Below, one piece after another: positions 4,416 through 5,705 of a stretch of 5,705 bases of DNA; position 1 is the stretch's first letter; every line of letters begins with the position of its first letter. Origin of the DNA: Thalassospira sp. UBA1131 (lineage in GTDB: Bacteria; Pseudomonadota; Alphaproteobacteria; Rhodospirillales; Thalassospiraceae). The notes below the pieces were generated by a model that was not told the DNA's origin, made no database searches, and worked only from the letters and a program-made list of their open reading frames with translations. The position numbers and the translations under genes were made by a program. Location of the stretch: NCBI RefSeq assembly GCF_002311515.1, contig NZ_DCAO01000074.1, positions 5,120-10,824 on the forward strand, written 5' to 3'.

Positions 4416-5705
4416 TTATATCCCTGCCTGCTGCGACAACGTGGTCGCCGGTTTGATGCCGACCCCGTCAGACTTGCCCGATTTTGCGTGTAAACGCAAG
4501 GCATTGGCGATCACGATCAGGGATGAGGATGACATGGCGATTGCCGCAAAAAGCGGGGTGACAAACCCTGATACAGCCAGCGGGATCGTGATCACGTTAT
4601 AGGCAAAGGACAGGGCAAAATTTTGACGGACAAGCCGATCAGCCTTGCGGGCGACATCAATTGCCTCGATCACGGCGCCGAGCCGATCACCCTGAAACAC
4701 GATATCGGCCGCATTTTGCGAAATTTCAGCAGCCGTCGCCGGCGACATTGATGCATGGGCGGCGGCAAGGGCCGGTGCGTCGTTGATGCCATCGCCGACC
4801 ATCAAATCATGGTTGCCCCGATCAGCGCGGGCCTGAATATGGTTGGCTTTTTCGGTTGGCGACATCCGTGCCATCCAGCTGGTAATGCCAAGTGTTTCGG
4901 CAAGCTGGCGCACGGTGCTTTCGCGGTCACCCGACAACAGGGTCATTTCAAAGCCACGCGTGCGCAGGGTGTCGATCACTTCGGGTGCGTCGCTGCGCAT
5001 CGTATCGCGGAAGACAAACCGGGTCGGGGCAATGCCCGGTTCAGATAGCCACAATTCCGGTCCGGTAATATCGGATGGCACATCGGCGTTTTCGGCAACA
5101 TCGCAGAAAGCACGACTACCAAGCCGGATCGGACCCGCAGGACCCTGCATCATCAGGCCAAGGCCAGCTTGCTCGGTAACATTGGTTTGCGGGGTCACGT
5201 TTCCAGCGGCACGCACCAGTGCGCGGGATAACGGATGGTTGCTGTTGGCGGCCATGCCGGCGGCAAGCATCAGTTTGTCTTGCTGTGGTTCGCCGACCAG
5301 TTCGGGTTTGCCCGTGGTCAGTGTGCCGGTTTTATCGAAAATGATGCCAGTAATCTTGGTCAGTCGTTCAAGGGCGGTTGCCGATTTGACAAGAATACCT
5401 GCACGCAACAGACGCCCGGTGGCAATCACCTGAACCACCGGAACCGCAAGCGCCAGAGCGCAGGGACAGGTAATGATCAGAACCGCGATGGCATTCATCA
5501 GCGCATCCTGCCAGCCAATCCCACCAATCAGCCACCAGCCGATAAAGGTCGCCAGCGACAGGGTATGAACAACCGGCGCATAGGCCTTTGCCACCCGATC
5601 GGCGATCGCGACATATCTGGCACGGCCCTGTTCGGCATTTTCCATCAGACGCACGATTTCCGAAAGCAACGTATTGCCACCGGTTGCCGTGACTTCGATA
5701 CGAAG
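4416..5705 (-). CDS. ccoI: Copper-transporting P1B-type ATPase CcoI (FixI), 5' end outside the window
   Basis: An inner-membrane ATPase that moves Cu(I) out of the cytoplasm to supply cbb3 oxidase maturation. The 429 visible residues are the C-terminal part of a protein usually above 700 residues; the heavy-metal-binding N-terminus and first membrane helices are missing. In visible numbering: end of the actuator domain (TATGGNT, 6-12), a membrane pair with the CPC metal-binding motif (80-82, in TCPCALA), phosphorylated Asp124 in DKTGTLTTGKPE, the SNHPLSRAL nucleotide-binding His-Pro (157-158), GDGINDAP (304-311), and final helices with a YN pair (369-370) and MSSSS (391-395), ending near NALRL. 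CPC, YN and MxxSS point to a copper-type ATPase. The immediate link to ccoS (4-nt gap) makes the cbb3-specific CcoI assignment much more likely than a CopA detoxification pump. ccoNOPQ, ccoG and ccoH probably lie to the right. Confidence 0.95.
   Translation of the reverse strand, partial: LRIEVTATGGNTLLSEIVRLMENAEQGRARYVAIADRVAKAYAPVVHTLSLATFIGWWLIGGIGWQDALMNAIAVLIITCPCALALAVPVVQVIATGRLLRAGILVKSATALERLTKITGIIFDKTGTLTTGKPELVGEPQQDKLMLAAGMAANSNHPLSRALVRAAGNVTPQTNVTEQAGLGLMMQGPAGPIRLGSRAFCDVAENADVPSDITGPELWLSEPGIAPTRFVFRDTMRSDAPEVIDTLRTRGFEMTLLSGDRESTVRQLAETLGITSWMARMSPTEKANHIQARADRGNHDLMVGDGINDAPALAAAHASMSPATAAEISQNAADIVFQGDRLGAVIEAIDVARKADRLVRQNFALSFAYNVITIPLAVSGFVTPLFAAIAMSSSSLIVIANALRLHAKSGKSDGVGIKPATTLSQQAGI

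Noticed and set aside
4843..5433. Plus-strand open frame of 196 codons opposite ccoI
   Set aside because: Antisense shadow of the conserved P-type ATPase. No domain or ribosome binding site is visible.

Overview
The window reads as ordinary chromosomal core sequence from an alphaproteobacterium. Moderate GC, the FNR-type regulator with a Cys-X2-Cys-X7-Cys cluster motif, and its position directly behind ccoIS (fixIS) all fit that class. A Rhodospirillales/Thalassospira-like organism is my best guess, but it rests on general resemblance of the proteins and not on a search. No phage, transposon, CRISPR or other mobile element is visible.

All six genes lie on the minus strand, so transcription runs right to left. 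From the right edge: the 3' part of ccoI, a copper P1B-type ATPase that supplies Cu for cbb3 oxidase assembly (429 residues visible, 5' end outside the window); ccoS, a 62-residue membrane protein of cbb3 maturation, 4 nt downstream; then, after a 79-nt gap with a candidate promoter, a 4Fe-4S FNR-family oxygen sensor. After a structured 213-nt gap comes the pantothenate pair panB-panC, separated by 45 nt. After a 265-nt gap that is dense in signals comes ffh, the SRP GTPase (405 codons visible, 3' end outside the window).

Functionally the right half belongs to microaerobic respiration. CcoI and CcoS mature the high-affinity cbb3 cytochrome c oxidase, whose structural genes probably lie just to the right, and the adjacent FNR homologue is the expected regulator of those genes under low oxygen. 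The middle makes pantothenate for coenzyme A: PanB makes ketopantoate and PanC joins pantoate to beta-alanine. The left gene targets nascent membrane proteins to the translocon.

The most interesting parts are between genes. Upstream of ffh, a good promoter (TTGACT-17-TAAACC) is followed within about 70 nt by a textbook intrinsic terminator that ends only 42 nt before the ffh start codon. This implies either an attenuated ffh leader or a small two-hairpin RNA. Upstream of panB there is a perfect 9-bp inverted repeat with a 10-nt spacer (candidate operator). A second, nested inverted repeat (77 nt) lies between fnr and panB. I see no convincing new multi-gene system in this window.
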